A stretch of DNA of 64,000 bases from Symsagittifera roscoffensis (taxonomy: Eukaryota; Xenacoelomorpha; Acoela; Convolutidae): positions 57,554,312 to 57,618,311 of the forward strand of contig NC_087066.1 of the NCBI RefSeq assembly GCF_963678635.1, written 5' to 3'. A program made the position numbers and the translations under genes. This document shows, piece by piece, positions 1 to 11,700 of the stretch. The number at the start of each line of letters is the position of its first letter. The first letter of the stretch is position 1. The notes beneath the pieces are model-generated. The model was not told the DNA's origin. It did no database searches and was given only the letters and a program-made list of their open reading frames with translations.

Positions 1-2130
1 CCAAGATCAAAAAATAGCTAATATAGACGCTCAAAAAAATGAATTGTTTAACATATATTTTCTATCAGTTTTCACACGAAACGCCAACGTTGGAAAACAG
101 AACGACAAGATAACGTTCTTCTGAACAGTATCAATTTCAACATCGATAAATAGAAGATGCTGTAAATGAGCTGGACGTAAATAAGGCCAATGGACCGGAC
201 AAGATTGGTATTGCTCTTCTGTAAAACCTCTCAAAGTCACTATCAACATCACTTCACTTACTGTTCAATTTGCTTGCAAATAAATCGTTATTTCCAACAA
301 CATGGACGATCAGCGAAATCGCACCAACTTTCAAAGACGGAGTTTCACAAGACGTATCAAATTACAGACCAATCAACCTGCTCTCAGCAGTGTCAAAACT
401 GCTTGAGAAACTAATATATGGGAACCTGGCCCCAATGGTGTACCCAACACTAACACCAGACCAACACAGTTTTAGACATAAGCGATCGACAATAACAAAG
501 CTAAAAGAGTATCTACACGAGATATTTAGCTGCCTAGATTTGCCAGCTGCATCTACCTGAACAATTTCTACTTGGACATTCAAAAGGCATTTGAAAATGT
601 CTCGCACGGAGTGCTAATTGAGAAATTATTGAGTTCTGGAATTGGAGGAAATTATTTATCTCTGATACACAGCTACCCCTCGAACCGGAAGCAGTCAGTG
701 AGACTGAATGACACAATTTTCGGAGAGCTGGGATTCTTCAGCGGCGTTCCCCGGGGCTCTATACTCGGGCCGCTTTTTTACCTAGTCTTCATAAATGATC
801 TACCATACTGTGTAATGCCCCAACATTTGCTATGCAGACGACTACAAAATTGGAGATGTTACAAGACTTTGGAGGTGGTGCGAGGAAAACTGCATTTCAA
901 TGAACCTGACCAAAAGAAAAATCTTCTGTATCAAAGGATCAGTTTCGAAACCACTAAAGTAATGAAAGATCTGGGCATCCTGATAACCGGCACGCTCTCT
1001 TGGACGCAACATGTAAAAAAGGAACGCAGGAAGCTCTCTTCGTACTCAAAACGAATCTCTGAGAAGCAAATTTCGCGACCAGAAAAAACGCATATATCTG
1101 TTACGTTGTACGAGTTATGAGCTACGGTTCAGTTATCTGGAAATCATTAAAAAGTGACTTAGGAATCATAGAAAGTGTGCTGCGGAAAGCGATCTCGTGG
1201 AATTTCATGACAAGGAATAGCCATTTCTCCTCTAAAGACAAACTCGTAAAACTTATATTCCTTCATTTGTGTCTATACCAAGAGCTTCATGTTGGACTGC
1301 TTTTTGCAAAAATACTTGTTGTAAAAGTTGACATCGACTGGAGAAGCTATGTAAGCATCAGGCATTTCGGGTTCGGGTTCGGGTTTTCGGGTATCGGGTC
1401 GGGTTTTCGGGTTTTGAGACAAATTTCGGGTTTCGGGTCGGGTTTCGGGTTCAACAAATTTTCGGGTTCGGGTATTCAATTATGTCGGATTTCTAAAACC
1501 CGACTTTATTGCGCATCAAATTTTCGGGTTCGGGTTCGGGTATTCAATTATGTCGGATTTCTAAAACCGACTTTATTGCGCATCTAAAAACGCATCAAAT
1601 TTATTGCGTCAACGTTCATACCATTTAATCTACCTGAAAATCGGGCATGTCGGGTATCGGGTCGGGTAATCGGGTTTTGAGATCTTTTTCGGGTTTCGGG
1701 CCGGGTTTCGGGTTTGAAATGAATGTCGGGTTCGGGTTCGGGTTTGAAGAAACCGTCGGGTTCGGGTTTTAGCTTATCGGGTTTCGGGTTTGAAAAATGT
1801 CGGGTCCCGAAATGCCTGGTAAGCATCACTGACGTTGGAAACCGAAGAGCTCAAATGACACGAATTTTCGTCTGCAATTGAATGCGTCTGAAGAAGTGCG
1901 AGACGGATTTCTGATTTTGGGCATGTCGTCTTGCTAATCTGTACAACGAATACTTCAAATGTGACATATTGTATGACGCACAATGGAAAAACAGACTTCT
2001 AAAAATGTACAGGAAGTTGTTCAAAACTCGTCACAACGAATCAGATACATGCACATGGTGCATTTAAGGCGAATGCAACAACTGTAGAGACCTGAAGAAA
2101 CCTGCACTTATAACTGAAAACTATACTGAA
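1..2130 (+). pseudogene. Decayed non-LTR retrotransposon (LINE) reverse transcriptase, 5' end outside window
   Basis: The + strand carries pieces of a LINE reverse transcriptase in shifting frames. The order is family-typical: a pre-RT stretch (NELFNIYFLSVFT, about 40-80), KANGPDKIG (about 180-205), NYRPINLLSAVSKLLEKL (about 360-412), DIQKAFENVSHG (572-612), GVPRGSILGPLF (about 744-780), and a YADD-type catalytic motif near 828-842 in a different frame from the preceding block. The thumb-like region follows at 1117-1350. Coding resumes after an inserted element, with YNEYFKCDILYDAQWKNRLL near 1945-2000. The motif order resembles Jockey/CR1-type LINEs; that is family knowledge from memory. Several frameshifts and stops make it non-functional. 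I see no ORF1, poly-A tail or target-site duplication; the 5' end lies outside the window. Confidence 0.85.
1359..1818. mobile_element. hAT-like non-autonomous element with CGGGTT-rich interior
   Basis: This 460-bp insertion interrupts the LINE remnant. Its ends are inverted repeats, CAGGCATTTCGGG at 1359-1371 and CCCGAAATGCCTG at 1806-1818. It is flanked by an identical 8-bp duplication, GTAAGCAT, at 1351-1358 and 1819-1826. An 8-bp duplication with CAG-type termini is characteristic of hAT transposons. The interior is an irregular array of TCGGGT/TCGGGTT units, always G-rich on the + strand, broken by a partly duplicated segment near 1480-1570. There is no transposase. The G-runs could form G-quadruplexes. 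LINE-like coding continues on both sides, which supports a clean insertion. Confidence 0.8.
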
Positions 2131-2280
2131 TACTGCAATTGCTGGGTTTTAGCGAACCCTCGGATTTTATTCCTGTTATTATAGTGAAGACGGAGCTTGC
2201 TGCAAAACTCATATTTAACAATTTTTAGCTTTCCCAAATGTGCATTTGTTTTTAATAACAATCAAATTCAATTTCAGTTC

Positions 2281-2516
2281 ATGAGGAAATAGAAGTTGAA
2301 GGAATAGGAGACCCAGCCATGAGCTCAATGTTTTTTTTGTAAGTGAAGTAAGTTTGCGTGGCCGATAGCTTTTACGCAGTAATGACTTTGTCGACCCGAT
2401 GTGATAAAAACCACGTTGATTTGGCTATGGCAGAGACGGTCAAAAGAACGTAAAACTCTATTTAGACGCTAGCCAATCGTTTCAGTATCTAGCTTTACTT
2501 TCCGTCGGTATGTTAC
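2281..2516 (-). mobile_element. Diverged LTR fragment upstream of the CBP gene
   Basis: This stretch is recognisably related to the LTR at 53198-53796: both share GACCCAGCCATGAGCTCA, GGCAGAGACGGT, TTTAGACGCTAGCCA and TTTCCGTCG in the same order. It ends near 2510 with a GTTAC remnant matching the LTR terminus. It is more diverged than the LTR copies at 52-63 kb. It lies about 210 bp before the CBP start codon, so it could contribute promoter sequence, but nothing here shows that it does. The remaining bases between 2131 and 2725 show no gene. Confidence 0.6.
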
Positions 2517-2725
2517 TCAACCAGATGGAGAAGTGAAAACGAGTTGGGAATTCTCAAATTTATTATGCTGAAACCTTTTCAGGTGACGAATGATTCAGAT
2601 TTACAGCGCTACGTATGTTGCTGTTCAGTGATTTTTTAGATGCGCATGGTAAGAGTATTTGTTATCAGATATATTTCACCAAATCGAAATAATTGTGTAT
2701 GAAAGTTTTCTGATTATTCAAATAG

Positions 2726-2795
2726 ATGACCGAGGATCCTTACGCGACCGACGGTTTTGCTGGTCCTCACAGCAAAAGGCCAAAGTTAATTAGTA
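2726..2795 (+). CDS. CREBBP: CBP exon 1 (start codon, nuclear-localisation-like motif)
   Basis: ATG at 2726 opens MTEDPYATDGFAGPHSKRPK, which matches the short acidic N-terminus followed by a KRxKL motif seen in CBP family members. The donor GTAAGT at 2796 is consensus and leaves one base of a split codon, which exon 2 completes as AAC. The base immediately before ATG is the G of an acceptor-like AAATAG, so the start codon may sit exactly at a splice or trans-splice junction. Confidence 0.85.
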
Positions 2796-5700
2796 GTAAG
2801 TAGTTTTCTGAGTTTGCTGACTGTTTCGAAGTAATTTGATTTTTCAAACAAAATTTGTTTCAGACGAATTCAACGACAAGTTTTCAGAAGGAAAGAAAAT
2901 CAATCTAAAAGGTTCTTCAAATGCAGCGACACCTACGGATGAATCTGACCCTCATAATCGACAACAATTCTCAACCACCATTTCGTTTAATATCAACTCG
3001 GTTGATAGTGAAAAGTTAAGTTCTCCCAATTCGATGACTGCCCTTTCTACATCCTCAACAGCTACGGATGAAAGTGGATATCAATCAGGAGGTTAGTTTG
3101 ATTTAAAAAGTTTCAATGAAAACGTTAACAGTTTCATGATGTCATTCGATTTTTTTCAAGGCTATTAGAGTTAAATGTTTTCATGGCTTGCAGGTTTTTG
3201 TTCAGTGTTCAGAAGTTCTTTTTTCACCTTTGCGATAAGCAAGGGTGTTGCAACCGGCTGCTAGGTTTTTTCCCCGTGAACTACCTGTTAAAGATTTCGC
3301 AGATGTTTTATCTTGCTTCATATTAAAATCAAAATCAATCAACCATCTTCCGTGTGTATATTTTCGTTGCCTTATTCCTGAATGCCATTTTAAAGCCCCG
3401 TCGGTGGAGGTAATTGAGTTTCAAGATGTTTTTGCGGAATTTAAGTTTTTTTTTTAAATTTTTTAATACAAATTTATATTAAAAAAATAGTTTTTAATTT
3501 TTTCAATTTATTTGCCCGTTATTTAATGTGCATTGAATTATTACGTATGCAATAATTGTGCTCGTAATTAGCAAACGGTATTCATTCGGAACCCTTGTCG
3601 CTTATTAGTTTTTAAATCTTGGTATTGAGTTTCTGGGATTTATAGATCCCACCACTTCGCGAAGTGGGGACGGACTAAGGCGTTGTCTTTTTTTTGAGCA
3701 GGCTTTGATTGCCTCATAATAAAGCCTTTTCAACCGCTATTCCGATTCTGAAAGGAGCTTCAAAAAAGTTGTATGTCGAGAAAATTGGTAACAGCATTTT
3801 TGGGTTTACAGTTTAAATTAGACAACTTGATCTGAGGCTGACATCCAAATTTTATTCTTCTATAATTATAACGTTGTTTTTGCTATTGCAACAACTCATA
3901 CTTGACGAATAGGATTTTTTGGAGGAGGGGTGCTCGCCTTCCTTCAGAGATTCGACCTCTTCACAATCCAAAAAGTCCGCCAGTTTGTTTATTTGTACGA
4001 CATCCAGCTTCTTAAGGCGCCGGTTTATACAAACTTGACGTGTGAACGTGCCCAAAACACGCGGATTTTTGGTCAAAACTTTCCTGTCTTTTCTAATCGT
4101 TGTTGTATTTGCCGTTACCATTATTTCATCGATGCTTCGTTCGTACCGGGCGTGGGATACTTGTGCGAAGATTTCCCTGAATTCAATCGGTGTTCTTCGA
4201 CGTTTTGCAAATCTCTTACCCCTTGAGCATTTTGTGTATATTTTTTTCTGGCAACTTTTATATACTCTGCTTCTTTGCACTGGGTTACTAATCTCATCTA
4301 CCATTCATGCTCCCATTGTTACACTTCCTTATCTCTTTCCTTTTCTCTTGAACTTTTTCTTTCGTTATTGCTTCTTCAATCCACTTGGTGGCTCTCTCAA
4401 TACTTTCCTCGAAACTCATGTTTCCACGTGTACTCAAGGACTGAGGTTTCTCTTTGTTTTCTCTCCACAGATGTCCATTCCTACCTTACGGTTTGTCCTG
4501 GCTACCTCGATCCAATCTGCTACGCTTTTATTTCATTTTCGATAGCTTTCTTAAAGTCGCGGGAAAATGTTTGCTCTGGTTTTCTGTCTAGCTGAGGGGA
4601 TTAATTTTCTCAGTGTTTGATTACTCCATTTTTTCCCACCGAAGTGTAGTGGTCCTGCACATTCTTGTTTCCCCTTGTTCTCTCCAGTTTCTTGATCGAT
4701 TGTCTCGTGGGAAGGCTTTTTTTCATGGATGAAGACGCCTTATGAATTGTTGGCCTTGACCCATTTCTTTCCTGATGTGGGCACGTTGTACTCTGAGAAG
4801 ATCACCTCTGCATCCGATTTTCCAGTGGTTTTAGGATTTCTGAAAATCGGTTTCTTCTCGGAAAGGACACTCTTTTTCTCTGGATGTCTTTATGGCACTA
4901 AATGTGTTTTCCAATTTGTTTTTTTTTACTGTCAATTTTCTTGCTTTCTTTTGTTTTTTTGTTCTTTCTGGGGGACCACACACCAATCGCATACGAAATT
5001 ATAGTTGTGCTCTTTGTGTTTTTCTGGATAGCGCACTTCAAATGCACCCATCCGCCTTTGGCACCATAGGCTGGTTGGGTTTTTGTCATTCATCTGCTAT
5101 TTGCATATTTGGTACTTACTGTCGGCTGTGGTCCGGGTTTATTTTCTCTGTCCCCCGCCTTTAAGAGCAGCTGAGCCATTTGGGCGGGATTACCTGCATC
5201 AGCATTCAGAATCCGGCGCCATGATGCCAGCATCATAACTTCATGAGACCGCCTGAGATTTTCTATCGGGGTCGGCTTAACCCGTTGCTTTGAAAAGGAA
5301 AGTCGGTTGGTTCCTCGTGTTGCTGCCGCGGCAGCCTTCCATCCGCCTTTGTGCGAAGTTTGCTTTCCGAGCTTCTCCCCACTTGCAGGGACCACACAAT
5401 GAAGCAGGGGCGGATTTTGCGGGGGGGGGGCGATGCCCCCTCAGGGATTCGACCCCCTGCCGACCCCCCTTTGGTACTTTTAAGAAATCCAGTTTTGGCC
5501 GACCAACCTTAAAATTTTTCTAAAGGCGCCTTTGGCGCCAATATATACTAATTTTGAGGGGGGAGTGCGCGCCGAAAAAACGCAATTTTTTGGTCAAAAT
5601 TTTCCAAAAAGTGCCTAAACACGTTTTTGGCCTATTTTTTCAACATTTTGCCTGCGGCACAGAAAATTTGGCCAAAATAGGGACATAACAGTGCTGGGAG

Positions 5701-8700
5701 AGCTCGAAAAATCACAATTTGGTCGACCTAAAAAAAGGTCGACAAAATTTTCGAAAGTTTTTTGAAAATTCGTCCCCCCCCCCCCCCCCCCCCCCTCGAG
5801 AAAATCCTAGATCCGACCCTGCAATGAAGAAACTTTAATGTCAATTTTTCAAGGCTTTGGTTTAGATCCTCTCGTTGCCACAAACGACGCAATCTTAATT
5901 TTTTTGGTTTCTTATTTCGATCGAAACTTTTTGTGCTACTTCCACAGAAATCGTTTCCTTGTTTATATTGTTGTCCCAACTCACACTTTGTATATGTACT
6001 TTTTCGCTTTTCTTGTTTTTTAAATATTATAATTAATTTGTGTGTTCGGCTTACCAGATTTCGGCTCACATTATGTCGGCCTAGTTGTCTAGTACTGCAT
6101 CGTTTGCAGAGCAGAAATATATCTTCATGATAATATATTTTTCTTCTAAAATTGATGTTCATTCAAATTTGTTATAGTTCAACTTTTAATGACATCAAAA
6201 TTCTCGGCTTAGTTACCACTTGGTAAACTTTTACTTATCCCCATTTTATGCTGATGGTTGGCTTTTATGACATGCTTTCCTCGGAGTGATTTTCATTGAG
6301 GCAAATAATGAAATGAAATTTGTGTGAGATGTAGTTCTTTGGTCATTTGGTGACTTCAGTCATTTTTTGTCAACTAGCTTGCCATCCTTTGTTTGCGATG
6401 TATCGCAAGTGATGCGAAGCTGCTCGCAAGTGATGCGAAGCTGCGTTTCGCCTTTGTTGAATTTATTTTCTTAAATCAGTGTAGTCGGAATATTCTTAGC
6501 GCAGCTATCGTTGTTAAAGTAAGATTATAAAACTATGAAATAAGTATACGATACAAATAATGACATATATAGTAACAATCGAGAAGTTTTAAATCCTGAA
6601 GACCTCCAAGTTGGCTCTGGCTCTCGTATTCTTATTAAAGACTAATAATTCCAACAAGACTGCTCGTATCAGGGCGAAGCCCTGAATGTTCCGACTGCCT
6701 TTTAAGGTTTATGGAGCAGCAGTAATAACATAAAAATTAAAAGAAATAAAATAAAATGAAAATTTTTTTTAACTAAAATTTGAAATTTTTTTTTAATGAA
6801 AATCATCCCCCCACACGCCATATAAAGTACAAAAAGAGAGATTTTGTTACTTGTAACAAATCAATTATGGCAAATAGGCTTCGTTCAACTAATTTGGAAC
6901 GATTTATAAGACGGATTAAATCTCCGCTTACGCGTTAATAGCGGGAATTATATCGCGCGTTAATTGTCCCAAACTGGTCAAAAATGTCCAATATGGCAAT
7001 CTTTAAACCGTCATAACTTTACAAAAAATAATCACAGGTGAAATATCTTTTCAAATTTAAGCTCAAGACAATAGCTTGCGAATGATATAAAAAAATTCGA
7101 AATTTGTCGAAATAGTTAAAAAGTCGAAATTTGTCTGAAGAAAAAAAAACCCACCACGAGCACAAATATTCCGTTACTTTCGTATCGAAAGTCGGATCAA
7201 TAAAAGAAGTTTGCGAAACCGATAAACCAAAATTTCAACAGGTATGTCGGTTTTCTTTGGTTTTTGATTGTGATTTAATTACAGGAAATTCTTCGACGCC
7301 CCAACCTTCAGTGACTAGCAATGTGTCTATGAATGGTGTATTTTCTGGCAACACAAACTTGGGATTTTCATCTCAAGGAGGACAGGTCTCAGTGGTGATG
7401 ACTAACATGCAAACATCCGGGCTGCAATCTCAAATACCAGCTGCAAATGTGAACTTCAACATTAACAAGGTTGATTAGATCCGATCATGAACAGTAAATT
7501 CGAAACAAATCTAAAGCTAAAAGATGCAAGAAGCAATTTCTGTCTTGCTGAATAGGTGTTCAAAAATTAAAATGAACATTTCTGGAAAGCTTGCAATGCT
7601 TTTGTCTGCACTTCCAGTTTTGGAGATTTACTTTTTATAAGTCACCCGTTGCTTATTCTGCTTTTGGGACTCAAAATCAGGATTAAAAGGGCTTCGACGT
7701 ACTCTCACACTCAAAAATGTTTAATTTAATTCTTAACTTAAGCAAAAGCTTTTGTGAAAAAAAAATATTAATTTCCACCCCTTATTAAGTATCATCTACC
7801 AAACAAAGTATGTTGATAATTTATATTCTGTTTTCAGCAATTTATACCTAACCCAGCTACTGGAAACATGTACCAAACAAATGGTCCACAGAATTCAAAC
7901 CTAGCGTTTAATATTTCATCTGCGAACACATCAGCGTCGCAATACATGCCAATGAATCCAGGCACGGCATCTTACCATCAGAATTCAGTGGGCGCTAACA
8001 GGACTTTTACTCCTCCCGTGGAACCGAGCAGCTCTCAGAAAGACATTTTGACCCGCCAACAGCTCATATTCTTTTTCTGCCACTCGAACGTCTGCATAAT
8101 GAAAAATGCTAATAATTCCAGACCAGCGTGCAAAGTTCCGCACTGCGCACAGAGCCGAATGATTCTGCAGCACTTGCAGATGTGCGCTAATAGTAGGTTC
8201 TGCAATGTGCCATCTTGTCAAGGACTGAGATGGGCGAAGGAGCATTACTCTAATTGCAAAAACATGTCTTGTATTTACTGTGAGCCAGTCAGGAGAAACA
8301 GACCGGGTAAGTGGCCCAATTGTCAGAAATGTAATATTCCATTATCGTTCTGTAAATTATCTACTCAAGTTGATGTTGTTTTAGCTTTTGCTGCTGCTTC
8401 CACGCAGAATAATATTAGGTAAGATATTAGCGAATTATGTAAACATTTAACCATGTTTGTCTACAGCGATGTAGATAATTTTTTGGAAGCTTGACGGATT
8501 TGATAAAAATTAATTGTTAACAATGCTTTAGTACCTCCAGTGACCTAAAGAAGAAATTAAGAGACTGGATCATGTCTGATGAGCCTTTGAAGAGGAGTGA
8601 CAATGGAGCAGGTAGAAAGAATCCTCGCTTTGAGCTAAACAACAAGACTCGTCTCTCGTGCATCGCCAACATGGTCAGCGCCATCATTCCATCAAACGAC

Positions 8701-11700
8701 TCTTCTGCAAACCCACAGGGCTGCCTATTGGCCAACGACGATCAAGCACGTCAGGTACATTTAACCTCATCACATAAAACCTATTTTCTCAAGGAGTTAT
8801 TGATTTCTCACGACTGGTATTTAGATGTTGCATTTGAGATCAGTAAGGGTGTTGCAACCGGATTATAGTTTTTTTCCCATTAATAACGTTGTTAACAGAA
8901 TGGTCATGTTTTCTACCGTAATTTTACTATTGCACTGCCTACATCTGAGTTGAAATTGACTTACCTCTGACAATTTATTTTAGATAGATTGAAATCAATT
9001 TCTCCGACCCTCTTTAAAAGACATGAAAAAATTCAATTTTTCAGAATTAAAAGTAAATGCCCATTTTTTCTACTTTTTCACAAACATAACATTGTTCGAA
9101 GACTTATTTGCTGTATGTGAGTGGCATACTGCAGTTGCAATAATTGTGTCGGCTTCGTGAGAGGCATGTTGTATTTATCATAATTTTGTCGGCTCAGCTC
9201 CAGCAGCAAGCACTTTCCTTGATAGATCAGCTAATTTAAACTTTGAAGCGTACCATATCTAAAATGTACAGGTTCTAAATTTTTTTTTGTTTCAGGCTTT
9301 TCTTTTTGCGTTAAAGGTTTCTTAGGCTTTAATGGTGTCAGCTTATATCGATTTTGTTGAGACTCATCTCTAGGTTGGTGGTTTTATATCCTCTTTTTTC
9401 ACCCAATTCAATGTGCTCATTTATTTGGTGGCCTTTTTGTTGCAATAACATTGTATGGATGCTTTGTTTTTGCTGCATAGCATTATATCTTTGTATTTGG
9501 TTAATTGGTGGCTTGTGTTTAAAAATATTTAGCCCCCATGGCGCATTTGGTAGGGCGTGTGACTATATTGTCCAGGTCGGAGCTTCGATTCTGGCTCATA
9601 ACAGATTTTTCATTTTTTTCGAACCATTTTTCTCACATTTTTTCGCTTGTCTTAGTAAAGTTGCAGCTTGGCCTGTGTGTCAAGGCTGATTTTTACCTTC
9701 TATTTTCTTGTTTCTCTTAGGCCCCTTTGCAGCCTCCCCTCTTCAAGAATATCTAATTGAATTGTGGTTTTTACCTTTTATTATGGCTAAATGCGTCATG
9801 TTACGATCTAAATCTGTTCACAATGGTTAGCGTGTTCACTATGCCAATTTTCATTGCATTATGTCAACTTTATAGTAGTTTTTCAAAATTGAAAGATGGG
9901 GAGGTGGATGTGGAAAAAAGTCTTTGTTTTTTATAGCCGTTTTTTTGAGCGAATAGCAGCTGCGCCTCTTTAAAATTTTGTTTCAATGCTGATCATTAAC
10001 GGCAATGCGAACTTACTGCTGACAGTTGTCTTTCTCAACATCTTTTCCCTCGAAATGAACTTCAAAAGAATCAAAACTATTACAAAAAATTTTTGGATAC
10101 GGTTGTGATTAGCAAGCGTTATCTGATGGAACTTTTTCAGACTCATAATTTTTGAAATCTTTTGAATCAGTCGGTTAACTCTGATTGGGTCAATATACGA
10201 ATTTTTTTTTCTAAATATGACTACATTGTTGGTTGTGGCTTTTTCATTTTTCTGCTTTATGTGCTCCCAAAAAAAGTTGCTTCCTTGCAAGAAATCAAAA
10301 AAGGTAGATATTTTGCTGTTTGTAGCAGCATTTTTGCTTTGTGTGATTTTTTTTGGGACTTAGAAATTCCATTTTCGAAGTATTGGTAGCTCAGTGTTTT
10401 TAGACATTTTTTTTCGGCCCAACTGTTGCCAGCTCAACTTTTGTCGTCTTAGTTACCGCTACGTAAATTTTGTTTCGATGCTTATTCAGCACTAGCAAGC
10501 AGTTCTTAGGCAGACAGTTTAGGTTTTTTTTTCATTAAATGAAGTTGTGCAAATCAAGACAAGGTAGAAAAATATGGTAGACTTTTCCGAGGTTTTCTCA
10601 AAAAAAATCGACTTTGCGGCTTTCTTCTTTTATGATGGCTGGCGTGCCATCTTATGTTTGATGTTTCTTCCGGCATCTCTACTGGGAGCAGGTTGTGCTA
10701 GTGAGACAGGGATGGGATTTTTCAGAGGGTGAGATATCAGGGGGTCTAAGATAAAAGAATCTAGGATGTGATGCATCTACAAAGGCCTGCCTTTGCCTAT
10801 TTGTGGGCAGATATTTTTGTTGAAGACCCTTGAAATGGTTTGAAAGTAATAGCTTAATTCATTAAAGTTACTGAAGGTCGTACGATTATTTGTTTCGGTT
10901 ATGATACTTTATATTTTGGAGATGGTATTGCTGTAGTAATGAAGAAAAAGTTAACAGGACGCTTCTGGGTGACGATGGTAAAAATGTAGGGCAGAAGATA
11001 GAAAATAAGTTTTGAAAGCAAATTGCGAAGCCAGTGAGTGATGATGATGGTAGATGGTTAAAATTTAACATCTTGAGATTACTTTTTCTGTAGCGCTTAT
11101 TTTTATGCGACCTTTTTTCTCGCAGAGAGAGCACTTTGAATCTCTTCGAGTTATTTTAATGTGTTACTCCGTATACTGCGCGCGCTTTTTCAGATGATCG
11201 CTTGCAATGATCAGCGAAGTTTAGGGACGAGACGAGTCCACGCAGACATTTTACTGGTGTTTCTTGGGAAGAAGGCCATTTTCACTTTCGGCTCAAGAAA
11301 AAAGCCTACGGATTTTTACTGATTAAAAAAAAAACAAGACCTAGAGGTAAAAGCAGGTGTAACTTGGTTTAGAACTTTGATAGAAGTTTTCTGGTATTCT
11401 GGTGCCTTGATGGAGATCCAGGAGGGTAGATTGTCGATAGTTTTCGATTGGCCTAGTGGGGCTACAATTGTTCTAATAGACGGCGCTTTTTGTTATAACC
11501 ATCATTAATTTAAAAAAATTCGAGAATAGAAAGTTCCGTGGTTATTGAATGCCTCGGTGGAAATCAAATTGATGGTCGGCTTTGGGGAGAAGCTTGATGA
11601 GTGTTGTGTTAATTAAAAACTTTTTTGCTAGGATTTAAGGTCTTTGTTTGACATCGGGAGCGGTTAAAGGTTTCCGCCATCTTTACGCTTGCGAGTAGCA

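Larger units (their letters stand above)
3092..7284 (+). other. CBP intron 2 with nested transposon remains
   Basis: This 4.2-kb intron contains a copy of the CCCTTGC hairpin repeat (about 3227-3290), a perfect palindrome CCACTTCGCGAAGTGG (3652-3667), a broken minus-strand reading frame (3852-6060) and a hAT-like insertion (5405-5821). It also holds a partly duplicated GCGAAGC repeat (6395-6450) and a short hairpin TCAGGGCGAAGCCCTGA (about 6670-6686). From 6690 to 7284 I see only A+T-rich sequence. Confidence 0.7.

Noticed and set aside
1370-1800. Interstitial telomere repeats
   Set aside because: The unit is irregular TCGGGT, not a known telomere repeat, and it sits inside an element with inverted ends and an 8-bp target duplication.
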